Shown here: piece by piece, positions 23,193 through 34,689 of the stretch | Layout: each line of letters starts with the position of its first letter | Numbering within the stretch: position 1 is the first letter of the stretch | Assembly (NCBI RefSeq): GCF_018446385.1 | Contig: NC_056001.1 | Coordinates: 108,230,436 to 108,294,435 of the forward strand | Direction of reading: 5' to 3' | DNA from: Zingiber officinale | Taxonomy: Eukaryota; Streptophyta; Magnoliopsida; Zingiberales; Zingiberaceae | Length of the DNA stretch: 64,000 bases | Program-made: the position numbers and the translations under genes | Notes under the pieces: model-generated | Database searches by the model: none | What the model was told of the DNA's origin: nothing | The model's input: the letters and a program-made list of their open reading frames with translations, nothing else

Positions 23193-24651
23193 TATTGGCG
23201 CAATCGTTCCCCGGGTCAAGGTTGACTAGTTTGACTAAACTTGAGTGAATTCGAATTTGAGTTTTGATGTTTAGACAATATGTTGTGGACAACATGTTTG
23301 GACAATATGTTATGGGATATATGTAAGAGAAGATAAGTAGGTCATGGATAACCAGTACTTGATTGGGAAAATCCTAACTGCGGTTAGGTAAAGGAAAATC
23401 CAAGTGGGTCAAGGAGGACCACATGCTAACAAGGAAAGTCCTAACTACAGTTAGGCAAGCAAGTCCAAGTGGATCAAGGAGGATCGCGTGTTGACAAAGC
23501 TAAGGAAAGTTCTAACTGCGGTTAGGCAAAAGAAAATCTAAGTGGATCAAGGGGGGTCGTATGTTGGCAAGGTAAAATCCTAACTACGGTTAAGCAAGAG
23601 GAAAACCCAAATGGGTTAAAGAGGACTGTACTTGGTGATCGAAAGTCCAATGGAAAGATGACAAAATCTAAGCGGGTCAAAAAGTTGACTGGGCATTTGG
23701 TAGGAAAGTCCCAATAGGTCACGATTGATCGATTGAGCGCATCTCTTCACTGAGTGCATGATGAATCAATCATGTAATCAATTCACCCTCAACCCAATCG
23801 ATGAAGTGATCGATTGGAAGCTAATTTTTCGAGAAGCACAGTGCATTGCACTGTGCTGAATCGATTAGAAAGAATTTCAATCGATTGAGGATATCATGAG
23901 AGGTTTGATTGATTGACTAATTTATTAAACTTGGTCACGAGCGAACAAAGAGCTTCTGAATCAATCAGGTGATCGATTGGGTGAGTTTCTTTGCGACGGA
24001 TAATGGTTTCCCAATCGATCAGGTGATCAATTGGGAGGAGAAAATCACGACAAATAAAGGGCTTCGTAATCGATTGGGTGATCGATTAAGAAGTCTCGTA
24101 ATCAATTAGCTAATTGATTAAGTGACGAAGAAAAAAACCATTGTGAGGTTTGGACGGTTGGATGCACTCGGATCTAATGTGGTAATCGATTAGGGATAAG
24201 GTTAATTGATTGGTAACCCTAATCCACTAGATATAAAGGTGACGATGAAGATTCAAACGCAACTCTTTTTCTCCACTCTTCACTATCGATCATGAGCTTT
24301 GGAAGACAAATGTTGTTGCACTTTCTAACAGATCAAGAAGTATTTGCAAACTACAAGAAAGTAAACAAGGTTTTCATTTGTATTGTGTATTTTCTTCTTG
24401 TTTGCATTGTATTTCTTGTATGTGAGCTTGTATGAGGTTTCTCCACCTCCATAATATTTCCGAAAAGCAGTATTTTCATAGTGGAGAGTATACTCTGTGT
24501 GGATCCTTGAATTAGTCACCTCGTTGAAGTGAATACCAAGTAAATTCGGGTATTAGCAATGCTTCGAGTGTTTTCTGCAACGACTCATCATTGAAGAAGA
24601 AATTGGAGCTAATTACCCTCACCCCCTCTAGCTCGCCGAAGTGTCGTAACA
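23193..24651. mobile_element. LTR-like repeat inserted in the hAT transposase
   Basis: Starts 'tattggcgcaatc' and ends 'gtgtcgtaaca', plausible eroded forms of TGTTGG...CCAACA. It is full of 'aagtccaagtgggtcaagga', 'ctaactgcggttaggcaag' and 'aatcgattgggtgatcgatt' units and has 'gaggtttctccacctcc' near the end. The same phrasing recurs at 53334 and 61256-63390, so this is a dispersed family. No open frame of note. No target duplication is seen. Confidence 0.6.
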
Positions 24652-24731
24652 CTTCTGTAACCACAACTTCAGGATATCAAAATTTTTACTATCTCCTTCA
24701 TCGTAATCGAAAGAAGTTATAAAATAAGAGC

Positions 24732-24880
24732 AATGATATGCTCAAGGAAAAAAACTCAAGGAAAAGCTCAAGGATAGACACATAAAGTCATGGTCCACCA
24801 TTTCACTTTTTGTGGGCTCCATCACTTTATGTATCTATCCTTGAGCTTTTCCTTGAATTTTTTTCCTTGAACATATCATT
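24732..24880. mobile_element. Hairpin MITE, ~149 bp
   Basis: Near-perfect inverted repeat: 'aatgatatgctcaagg', 'actcaaggaaaagctcaagg' on the left and the reverse complement on the right, with a short centre near 24795-24815. It sits inside the hAT coding remnant. Confidence 0.8.
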
Positions 24881-26289
24881 TTTCATAAAATAATTCTCAA
24901 ATTCCAATGTGAAACTTGAAGATTCTCATTGGGGTTTCGTTCGTTCTTTTAATCAAAGTTGTGCTTTTATAAGTTTAAATTACTATAGAAATATTAGTTT
25001 GTATTTCATATTTTACATAATATTGATTATAGATATCATATAAATAAATTCTTACATTATATATAATACTAACTAAACGTAGGAGAAAAAGAATCTTTTA
25101 AATAAAATTAAAGCGTCATAATACAAAGTTAATATTTCTTATAAACTTTTAATTTAAATTTAAGATTAAAACAAATACAATTAAATAAATTTTAGGAATA
25201 AAATAAAAATATTTTTATTATTTAGTTTCATAGCTAATATGTAAAAATAAATAAAGATTCATTATTAATATGTTTATTTAAAAATGATACTATACTAAAA
25301 AAATTCTATAAAACTAAATGAGCATTGGAATAATAAACATCAAAAAGTTGTTCGGATGCATCGTTAAATACTTTTAAAATTTCATAAATATTATTATAAA
25401 TATACCATTATTGTGAAAATAAATATATATTAGTATTAGTATTTTATATAATAAATAAATATAATAATTCTTTATATTGAAAAAAAAATCCGGTAATAAT
25501 TGATATGTTGAATTCCAACTTGTTAGTATATCACGTGAAAACTTTTCATCTCATTATTTCATTATAGATGTATGCGACCGTAAATAAGAAATTACAGTTC
25601 TAATTGGTTTAATATGATTTTTTAAAATTTTTAATTGATCTTAAACATATAAATTTAAAATATTGCATACACAAGGAATATGAAAAAATAAACCACCAAT
25701 AACATGTTGACAAATAAATTTTAGATATTCTATACAAGTGATATTAGAATTAGCATTATCTAATGATATTGAAAATATTTTATGAGTTATAAAATGTGTT
25801 TAGTAATAATTACTGCAAATATTATAACTGAAAAACTTTATTATTTAATTTATTTAATTTATTAAATTCATCCATTAGATTCTTTTTTATTTATTTTACT
25901 AATTTTTTTAATAGTACAAGTAAATGTAGTTCTAGGAATACATTTAACAGATTAAGATATTCTTTATAAAAAATCTTTAAATGTGTATTTAGATCTAAAA
26001 CTAAAAAAAATATTCTACGGAAATAAATTTAACTAATAATTATCTTAATTTATTATCAGAATATAAAAATAAACTAGAATCAATACTACCACTAGTTGAA
26101 AAAAATCTAAACAATTGTGTTTGAGAACGATCGAGTTTATATTCCGTCGGATACTTCATTTCTATGTATTGTTTCAACGACCCATAATCATCGCCAGCTT
26201 GAAATATGTAGAAATTATTGCAATGCTTACATTTTGTACGCAAATTTTCCAACAGAACAATGACATTCTCAAAATGTTTCGTGAAAAAT

Positions 26290-27040
26290 AGAAGAATTTA
26301 GTGAAGAAATTTCCTAAACCTTAGAAATAATTATAATGATATTTCCTTGTATTTAAGTGTCGGAAAGTGCTCGGTCTCATCATTGCTAGATTGAATATTG
26401 AGATCCTCATACGGATTCACTATTTTATTTTCCTTTCGAGATCAAGATGATAAGCTTTTACGACCTTCATCCATTGTAATTGAAAGTTGGAAACAAAATG
26501 CGTATAAATGGAAACTTGGAGTCAAAAATGTATAGAGAATGCGAAATTGATAATGAAAGTAAAGAAGATGTGTATAGAAATGATAAAATGAATTGTCTAT
26601 TTATAGAGCTTGTATAGTAATAAATACTAAATCATAATCATTGATTAGCGATTCCAATGGCTAGGAACTGATGGGTTCCAATGGATACACATAAAAAAAA
26701 AATCTGGAATCGACAAACTGAACCGGTGGTTAACCAACGGTCCGTCGATTTTTGGAGACTTGGAACCGTAATGCCGGGTCGATCATGGTTCAGCTCGATG
26801 GCCCAAGTTAACGGGCAACTGGTCAATGCCAGGACCGGATCTGGCCCGAAGCCAGCCCGGGTCAGGCCTTCCTTCCCCTGCTACTCCACCAATGTGCAAG
26901 TTTTGTACAAAAATCTGCTGGTCAGCCCACGACACGTTGGTCAGTGAAACTGATAGTTACCATGGAAGTTTGGAGGTAAGAATCTAACAACTCCCCAAAC
27001 CCACAGTTACTATAGCACTGCTGCAGGTCAAAGCTACTCC
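26290..27040. promoter_or_regulatory. Upstream region of the cyclin gene and hAT flank
   Basis: 26290-26640 is AT-rich hAT flank. 26690-26930 is GC-rich with repeated GAACCG/CCGGGTC-type words. The 88-codon open frame here is probably not a gene. The proximal cyclin promoter lies just before 27043. Confidence 0.4.
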
Positions 27041-27042
27041 CC

Positions 27043-27050
27043 TATATAAA
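27043..27050 (+). promoter_or_regulatory. TATA box of the D-type cyclin gene
   Basis: TATATAAA lies 165 bp upstream of the start codon in a GC-rich setting and predicts transcription from about 27075-27085. The leader then carries an upstream ORF. Confidence 0.75.
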
Positions 27051-27104
27051 CCCCGGCCGCGCTTCTCCTCCCAGAGCCTCTACTCCTTCTCAGCTTCTTC
27101 CGTT

Positions 27105-27167
27105 ATGATTTCTTCTATCTTGTTCAGTTTTGCCTCACTGTTTCTATATCCAAAGAGGGCCTTCTGA
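27105..27167 (+). CDS. Upstream ORF in the cyclin leader (20 codons)
   Basis: ATG at 27105 opens a 20-residue frame that closes at TGA 27165-27167, 40 bp before the main ATG and out of frame with it. If transcription starts after the TATA box at 27043, this is the first ATG in the mRNA. It could lower translation of the cyclin. There is no evidence that the peptide itself matters. Confidence 0.5.
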   Translation: MISSILFSFASLFLYPKRAF

Positions 27168-27207
27168 AGAGAAACAAAAGAAAGATTCAGCCTTTCATCT
27201 GGCTTCA

Positions 27208-28701
27208 ATGGGTGTCAGCTATAAGTATGCTTCCTCCTTCTTACTCTGCACAGAGGACAGCAATAGCGTCCTGGGGCTTGGCGAGGAAGAGCAGAAATTC
27301 CAAGGAGAACCCCCAAAGCGCAACCTTTGCCGATCTCCCGACGAAAGGTTCGATTTTTATGGGGAAATGTGGAGGGATTTCTCTTTGCCTTCGGAGGAAT
27401 GCATTGCTTTGCTGATCGAGAGGGAGTCACAGCATCTGCTACCCGGTGACTATGCCGAGAGGCTGTTGGGTGGGCAACTAGACCTGGCTCTCAGAAGTGA
27501 TGCCATTGACTGGATTCAAAAGGTAGGGCGAGTAGTTGTTCATTTTTTCTTGATTTTCCCTCATTTATGATCCTGACAGATCGATCAATTCGAACACTAT
27601 GCATTTTCTTTCTTTCTTTCTAAATGAACAGGTCCATGCACATTACAATTTTGGACCTCTAAGCGCCTATTTATCTGTAAATTACTTGGATCGATTCTTC
27701 TCCTCGTATGAATTCTCGGTAAGAAAACTAAGGCATATGTTCATTGAAGAAAATTTTGATTTTTCTCACTGTGCCATGTTTGTGTGCCTGTGGCTTCAGA
27801 CAGACAAAGCTTGGATGACACAGTTGGTATCAGTGGCCTGCTTATCTCTTGCTGCCAAGGCGGAGGAAATGGAAGTGCCTTCATCTCTCGACTTGCAGGT
27901 TCAGGAAGAAAACGAAAACCAGTTTTGATCATCTTAGACCTCAATAATTAGTTACTCATTGGTTCACTGTATTTGTGAACAAGTAGGTTGGCGAGGCAAG
28001 ATACATATTTGATGCCAGGACTATACAGAGAATGGAACTTCTTGTTCTTAGCACCCTTAATTGGAGGATGCATGTTGTGACGCCTTTTTCATTCATTGAT
28101 TACTTTTTGTACAAATTAAACGATGACAAATGCCCGGATAGCTCAATAGTTTCTTCCTCTATGGACCTCATTTTGGGCATTGTTAAAGGTTGGTACCTTA
28201 TTCGATTTGCAATATATTATCAAGCCTAGCAGGGATTTGACTAACACTTAACTGCAGGCATTGATTTCCTGGGGTTCAAGCCTTCTGAAATTGCTGCAGC
28301 AGTGGCACTGTCAGCACTGGAAACTTATCATACTCTGGATATCAACAATACTTTAGCCTGTTGGATACATGTAGATAAAGTGAGACAATTCTCCCGTGTT
28401 CCACACTTACTCAGATAATCTGTTTATATCCAAATTTATTAATGGTTTTGTTCAATGAATTCAGGAAAAGGTACTAAGATGTCATGAAGTGATTCAAGAG
28501 ATGAACTTGATGAAGAATAGAGCATTCAGTAACAAAACTCCATCAGTTTCTGCCGTGCCAAAGAGCCCAGCTGGGGTTCTGGATGTTGCATCTGTGAGCT
28601 ATGAAAGTGATGATACTACAGTTTGCTCACTTGGTAATCATCCTCATGCTACTTCTTCGACAGCCAAGAAGATGAAATTAAACAGATCCATAAGTTCATG
28701 A
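27208..28701 (+). CDS. CYCD: D-type cyclin (CYCD2/CYCD4-like), six exons, intact
   Basis: Exons 27208-27522, 27632-27718, 27800-27898, 27987-28188, 28258-28379 and 28465-28701 join to a 353-residue protein with GT-AG introns throughout and no breaks. Residues 12-16 are LLCTE, the LxCxE motif that binds retinoblastoma-related protein. The cyclin N box spans about residues 75-205 ('[15 protein letters not shown]', '[14 protein letters not shown]', '[13 protein letters not shown]'). The C-terminal cyclin fold follows ('[18 protein letters not shown]'). The tail has '[20 protein letters not shown]', typical of the CYCD2/4 groups. It would activate CDKA to phosphorylate RBR and drive G1/S entry in the nucleus. 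The start is the first in-frame ATG and matches family N-termini. Length and exon count are normal. Poly(A) signals AATAAA lie at 28819 and 28880. Confidence 0.93.
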
Positions 28702-28889
28702 GAGCAAAGTGTCTCATTTGTCCTGTTTTCACCTGCTTAGTAGTTTTGTCAGATTAATTAAGTTTGCCGGAAGAGCTTATTAATAAGTGTTTTGCTGAAA
28801 TTTTGTAGAGTGGATGGGAATAAACTCGTGTGGATTTTAAATTCATGATTTGATAGAGTGAACCTTATCAGACACCATTAATAAAATGC

Positions 28890-30560
28890 AAAATAGATGT
28901 GATTTTCATCAGGTAGAAAATTGTTCTGGTTTTATGCTAAATCTTTGCAATGGTCAATCATATGCTATCTATTATTACCATAAGCCATCGCAACATCAGT
29001 TTAGTGTTGAAAGGAATATCCCTTCTCCTAAAAAGAGATGAAACCAAACTAGAAAAATCCAATTAGATACCTGTGGACAATAGCCAAATGACTTGGGTTC
29101 CCTAAAAAATTAAGCTGCCAGTTTGTTAAGCAGACAACAGGCATTAAGCCTTGCAGCAACAGGCATGAGGTTAAAGAAGACATGGATTCATCAGTTTCAT
29201 TTAAGTAATATGATTGGTGGCCCATTACCTGCAGTCATTCTGACATTGAGCCTGTGTTAACCAATAAGATAACACTTGCCTTCCATCTTTCAGTTATTAA
29301 TTACAAAGAAATTACACAGCCTTTGAACTGTAAAATAGAGTTGAATCTCTAATGGTCTTATCTCTTGCAAATCTACTGCAGTCTGATGACACCATCCACA
29401 GCCTCTTTCCACATTTCAAGTGAGTAGCAGAGATTTGAGCATATTATAATTATGAAGCAATGGTAACTCTAACAAATAATCATCATCTTTCTGGCCAATG
29501 GAAGTGGAAGGAAAGAACCAAGAGCCAATCATTCACTTGTACTGAGGTGATGCTTCATCTGGACTCCAGGTTGGCACAAAACTCCCACATTTATTATTAA
29601 GTTTTTGTCTGCTATCTTGACTATGATACAAATAGATTGTCAACCATTTTCTTCAGGGACCAACAGAACTATTATGGAAGTCACGCACACTAACAACTAA
29701 TGCATAGCTACTCGGCTCCAACACTAACGAGCATCTTGATGCACAGTGCTAGTCGCCAAAATCTTGTAAAATTACAAGTAAAAACAAAATGAGCGCACAG
29801 AGATCATGGAGATGAAGTGATAAGACAAGAGAGCAATGAAATTATATCGAGAGAGGAGACAATAGTGAGGTTAAAGAAGAAGTGTGTGAATCAGAGATGT
29901 TGCTGATTCTTTATGTCTGAAGATGAAAACAAAAATAGGGAGGATGGGTGGGTGGTAGAGGAAGGAAACGGGGGAGAAAGAACAGTGGATGGGTGGGTGT
30001 GGGGAGTGGGAGACAGAGTTAATGCCTCGTGAGTAGCTTAATGGTGTTCAACAGCCGACCCAACCGTAAGAGAACTAACCGGGACTTGGGAGGATGCTGT
30101 AGTGCTGTTCCTGATTTAGTCAAGGCGAGGGCCAGTTGATTGCCCTGGCGTTAAGTAAATTGAGCAAGTCGAGTGGACCATACAAGTAAGTAGGGACAAG
30201 TTAAACGAGCACAATAAGTTGAGTGACTGAATGGACTGAACAAATTGAGTCGAGCGGGGATCACGTGAATAGGATTAGTTTGGCAAGTCGACTAGGTTAA
30301 GTGAGCTGATTAGACTAAGAAATTCAGTATTAAGGTGAAAGAAGCTAGTAGATTGAGGAATAAATTAAGTTGAGCAATTCGACTTATTTGGTCTAATCAA
30401 GAGGAGTAATTTAGATAAACAAATTAAGTAGATTAAGCTAACTAATCAAGTTAAATAGGGTAATCATGACAAATGAAGCATAACAAAAAAAAATAAAAAA
30501 AATCAATTGGATCAATTAGGATAATTGTATTGGACCAATTGAGTTAAATGGTTCAGCCAC
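28890..30560. other. Intergenic, no gene; purine-rich tract and G-quadruplex motif
   Basis: No supported coding region. 29820-30015 is strongly purine-rich on the plus strand and includes GGGTGGGTGTGGGGAGTGGG at 29991-30010, a canonical G-quadruplex pattern. The complementary C/T-rich strand resembles a plant 5' leader, so a minus-strand transcript is possible but unproven. 30110-30560 has loosely repeated 'aagttgagtg'/'gagtcgagcg' words. Confidence 0.4.
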
Positions 30561-30828
30561 ACTATTCTTTTTGCCCTAGGCAATGGAACAGCCGTATTAT
30601 GTTTTTTCAGTTTTCCAGACATTTAAGGATTGAGTGTCAATTTTGACAAATTTAATTGATGAATTTTTTTTACTGAGAAGTTGACCTAAAAACGTTAGGT
30701 TGATGGGTCTTCCACTATAAGTGCTTCCTAATTTGCCCTGTTAGCCGGTTGAAAACTTTCGTAATATTGAATCCGTCATCCCAGAATTAATTAGTATAAA
30801 AATATATATATGGAAGATTTTTTAGCTT

Positions 30829-30992
30829 GCACATCCTTACTCTGCACACTTCTAGGCGACTCTCACAGGTCCAGGTGCCCGGATACCCTCCCGGGCGCCC
30901 CGATTCTCAAAAGTGAATTGGGGTGTCCAGGAGGGGCTTCAGGCGCCTAGACTTGTGAGGGTCGTTCGTGAGTGTATAGGGTAAGGATGTAC
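30829..30992. mobile_element. Hairpin MITE-like inverted repeat, ~164 bp
   Basis: The left arm ('gcacatccttactctgcaca', 'cccgggcgcccc') pairs with the right arm ('ggggtgtccagg', 'gggtaaggatgtac') around a centre near 30905. There are several mismatches but the arms pair over about 70 bp. Confidence 0.75.
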
Positions 30993-31190
30993 AGGGTATC
31001 AAATCTTTTTCTCTCTTTATATTTTTTCATGCTTAATGTTATAACTCAACCTCTAAACCTTAAGTGCAAAATCTTATTAGCATAATCGCAGAAAACTTAA
31101 AAAATAAAATAAAATCATATATATACATCCAACATTATGTTGTCTTGTATATATATACATACTATTTACTTTCGGACGCTCCGACCACTC

Positions 31191-31192
31191 AG

Positions 31193-31279
<87 letters not shown>

Positions 31280-31868
31280 CTCGTGCTATATCGTGCAACG
31301 GAGGTGTGCAAAGGGTAGGCACAATGTATACCTCTGCTGCGTGTAGGGGTGTAATCAAGTTGAGCCGAACTCTTGAATGTTGAGTTTGGCTCGTTTATAA
31401 TCGAGTCGAGCTTTATTTAACGAATATATTCATGGCTCACGAGCTTATTCAAGCTTTTATCGAGCCTAAACGAGCTTAATAAATATAAATTATAAATTTA
31501 AATATTCATTAAAAATTAAAAATTAAAAATTAAATTATATATTTAATGAAAAGTATAATATTTTTATTAAAATTTATAATTTTATTCTAATAAATAAATT
31601 TAATATATTTGTTTATATGTTTCATAAGTAGAGTGTAAAATCTATAAATTCAATATCAAAATTATTATATTTTTTATTTAAAAGTTGATGCATGACCTTA
31701 ACGAACATGTTCACGAGCTAACGAGCCGAATATTATGAAGCAACTTGTTTTATTTATTTTAACGAGTCTCATTAAATGAGCTCAAATAAACTTTTATCGA
31801 ATCGAGTTTCGAATGGCTGATAAATGATTTGATTTATTTACACCCCTAACTGCGTAATATAGCATGAG

Positions 31869-31923
<55 letters not shown>
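31191..31923. mobile_element. (TA)n-flanked Micron-like element containing a hAT-type MITE
   Basis: Long TA tracts (31196-31276 and 31872-31920) flank a 595-bp core whose ends are inverted: CCCCTCGTGCTATAT at 31277 and ATATAGCATGAGGGG ending at 31871. This layout resembles the (TA)n-flanked Micron MITEs described in rice. Inside it, 31344-31848 has its own inverted tips TAGGGGTGTAA/TTACACCCCTA and 8-bp flanks GCTGCGTG and ACTGCGTA (6/8 match), as expected for a hAT-type MITE. The inner sequence has 'gagccgaac' and 'cgagcttattcaagctttta' words common to plant GGGGTGTAA repeats. Confidence 0.65.
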
Positions 31924-31924
<1 letters not shown>

Positions 31925-34225
31925 ACTGTTAGCCTGCGGGACTTCAAAAACGTGCCTGTGCGCGACGCGACGATCTGGCACTGCAGACGTAGAAAATCAA
32001 CCTTATTAACAAAAGCAAAAGTCCACGTGAAGCTTCTCTTCGCACAAGACAGAAGGGTCGAAGCTAGGGCAAGGCGCGCGACTTTTCTTTTCGTTGGCTT
32101 CCTTCCTCCTCGCGCTGCTCACCTCCCCTTGGTCGCAACTCCTCCGAAGCTTCGTGATCGTGCCCCTCACCGCCTCGTACGATCTCTCTCGGCACGAAGC
32201 TTCCAGATCGACTTTTGCTGTTCGTTGGCTTCCTTCCTCGCGCTGCTCACTGGTGTTAACCATTTTCATGTCACGTGGCACATCAAATTAATTAAAATTG
32301 AAACTCATTAAAATTAATACAAGTGTTGTAGCAACGAGTCCCAAGTCGTATTTTTTCCAAGGGTTACTAGCAAAATGTGTGAATTCTAGAATTGTTTCAA
32401 ATCAAAATCTTGCATCATCATGGTCAAGATTAAAATCAAGGTAAGAATGTTCTTAACTAGACATGATCTATTAGATTTCATCACATCAACATCAGTAAAG
32501 TTTAGCTCCCAAAGCATCATCAAATCAAATAATTCAATTCCCGAACTCCAAACCAAGTAAATTCAAAACTCAAGTCACATTTGCATAAATCAAACTATCT
32601 CCAATTCTCATTCACAATTACTTCAACAAACAAGCTCAAGAATTCAATCACAATAAAATTGAATAGAGGTAGCAATCTAAACACCAAATTAAACATTCCA
32701 ACACTTAAACAAGATCATGATCACAAAGGTTGAATTGCTAACTAAATCTCAAAACTCTACAAGCTGTTAATATCAGAATTGCAAGAACTAATCAGAATTA
32801 GGTCTAAGAGTGGGGTTTGTAAGCAAGAAATTGTAATTGAAAGTACAAAAACTCAAACAAGAACTAAAGTAAGAAATGCAAACAAGAATAAAATGCAATC
32901 TATCTATCAGATCTTCAGATCTGAGCAATTTTATGACAATTCAAAAACAAAAGCAAAGAAACCTAAACCCTAATCATTCCACATCCCAAAACCGAAACCA
33001 ATTCTCTCCAATTTGCTGAAAAACAAAAGCGCTATCGGAAACCTCCCCTCAAGCACCCAACAACTAATCTCTACCTCCAGCTATTACCAGTAGGTGCTCA
33101 TAGTCTTCGGAAACCTCCCCTCTAACTCCCAGTCTTCTGATAATCTCACCAACCGAAGAAAACAGAGGATGAATCTGTGATTGTGCAAACCGGATCAAAT
33201 GGCCAATTCATCCAAGTTGTGCTATGGAATGGAAGTCGGAATGAGATCTGAAACTCAAAGAAACCTCCCTCTGAGCTCAGTTGAGTACGGAGTTCGCTGA
33301 TCGGAAACCTCCCCGGATCAAGAACGCGCGGTGAAGCAGAATCAAGCCGTGCCGAGAAACCTCCCTCTAGCACTTCTCTGATCGCCGGAAGATGAACGCC
33401 AGTAGATTAGGATAGCTGTCGTTGAAGAAAGTTGCTCGCCGGATCTGGAAATGAGGAACGGGAAACTCGGCGTCGCGGCGGAGAAGAAGCAGGAACAGTG
33501 AAGAAATCGCGAGCCGAGTCCAAGAACTGTAGCTTCTCACGCGGCTTTTAAATCATCTCAAATCTGATCCAACGACTGAGATGCTTCGGAGCTTGATCAA
33601 CGGTGGAAAATGGCCTAAAATCCTATCCAACAGTATTGATCTTCATCTACGGTCCAGATCTACTCCCCATTAGGTCTGATAGACCAGATGCTTGACGGAT
33701 GACTCAGATCTCTCCAATCTTCAATGGACGGTCCAAATTGATCCAAAGCTTGATCGACTCGTTTAGCCCTAGATTTGAGCCAAAGTACATCCCACACTGA
33801 TCAGGTCCATGACCCTTTTGATGCCTACAAAATAATAAACAAATATTAGCATCAAAATACCATGAAAATAGACTAATTTGCAATTAAGCCCAAAATTAAT
33901 ACAATATATAAAAATGTAATGTAAATATGAGTTCTATATAAGAAAATTACATCAAACCATGATTATATGAATGAGAATAGTATAGTAAAATCATGGTTAT
34001 CACTCACCTCCCCTCGGCCGCAACTCCTCGAATCGCCCAGATCGTGCCCCTCGCCGCCTCGCGCGATCTCTCTCAGCAACCCTCTGAAGCGAAGCTAGGG
34101 CACGAAGCTTCCAGATCGTGCACCTCGCAACCTCACGCGACCACGAAGCTTCTATCTCCTGCCCCTGTGCGCGACCACCAACCCCTCTCTGTAAGGCTAA
34201 ATCATCTTGTATTACTCTCTGTGAT
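31925..34225 (+). repeat. MULE left terminal inverted repeat (interrupted)
   Basis: 549 bp of TIR after removing the 1752-bp insertion 32251-34002. Open frames over it are translations of the GC-rich repeat. Confidence 0.88.
32251..34002 (-). mobile_element. LTR-like insertion (probable solo LTR) in the MULE left TIR
   Basis: Starts TGGTGTTAACC and ends GGTTATCA, with the 5-bp target duplication CTCAC at 32246-32250 and 34003-34007. The minus strand begins TGATAACC. No protein domain is visible in its 1752 bp. The middle has several 'ggaaacctcccctc' words (33020-33380). The terminal TG...CA and 5-bp duplication fit a solo LTR or a very short non-autonomous retrotransposon. Confidence 0.75.
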
Positions 34226-34689
34226 ATGGGGTAAAACTTGAATGATATGTAGAATTCATGATTTTCCCTCTGTGCGCGTCTCTGTTTTTGAAGAAACAAG
34301 GACCTTTGCCGACTTCATGATTTTCCCTTTTCATGATTTTCATCACTAATCATGCTATCATTCTGTAGCTGAAATAAATGTCCATTCTTCTTACCCTTTG
34401 GCTAAAAATCTTACAAAGCTGACTATGATACCCTTCTGTAGCTGAACTAAATGATCTTGTTTTTATGTATTTCATTTGTTATCTTTGTGTTTTTGTTCTG
34501 GTTGCATGAATAGCATTGAAGTATCACTCTTACAATGTTTTTTCTGGCTATTTGATAATGATATTTGATAATGATATGCAGAATTTAATTTCATCTGCAT
34601 CTGAAATTTCATAGCAATGGGGTGAAAATCATGTTGAAGATCAGTTATACATTCCTCAAGTTGCAGATGAGCGAAAGCCAAAATATGGA

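Larger units (their letters stand above)
22950..26280 (-). pseudogene. hAT transposase (BED finger, catalytic region, dimerisation domain), split
   Basis: From 26252 the minus strand reads a BED zinc finger ('CKHCNNFYIFQAGDDYGSL', then 'MKYPTEYKLDRSQTQL'). Next comes a diverged segment (about 26040-25870) like the start of the hAT core ('CIPRTTFTCTIKKI'). Near 24655-24720 it reads 'NFDILKLWL'. After an inserted LTR-like element it continues near 23190-22960 with 'LILSMITKNNL', 'TVVVEQTFSVDGNILDER' and 'DDWTRAEKRI', the hAT C-terminal dimerisation domain. Stops and frameshifts are frequent, so it is dead. GAACCG-type subterminal motifs near 22740 and 26700-26810 suggest element limits of roughly 22.5-26.9 kb. 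Confidence 0.8.

Noticed and set aside
27130-27207. Longer in-frame start for the cyclin protein upstream of 27208
   Set aside because: There is no in-frame ATG; the extension starts at TTG and lies in the leader overlapping the uORF, while family N-termini fit the ATG at 27208.
31064-31358. Open frames encoding long Ile-Tyr repeats on both strands
   Set aside because: They are translations of the (TA)n microsatellite.
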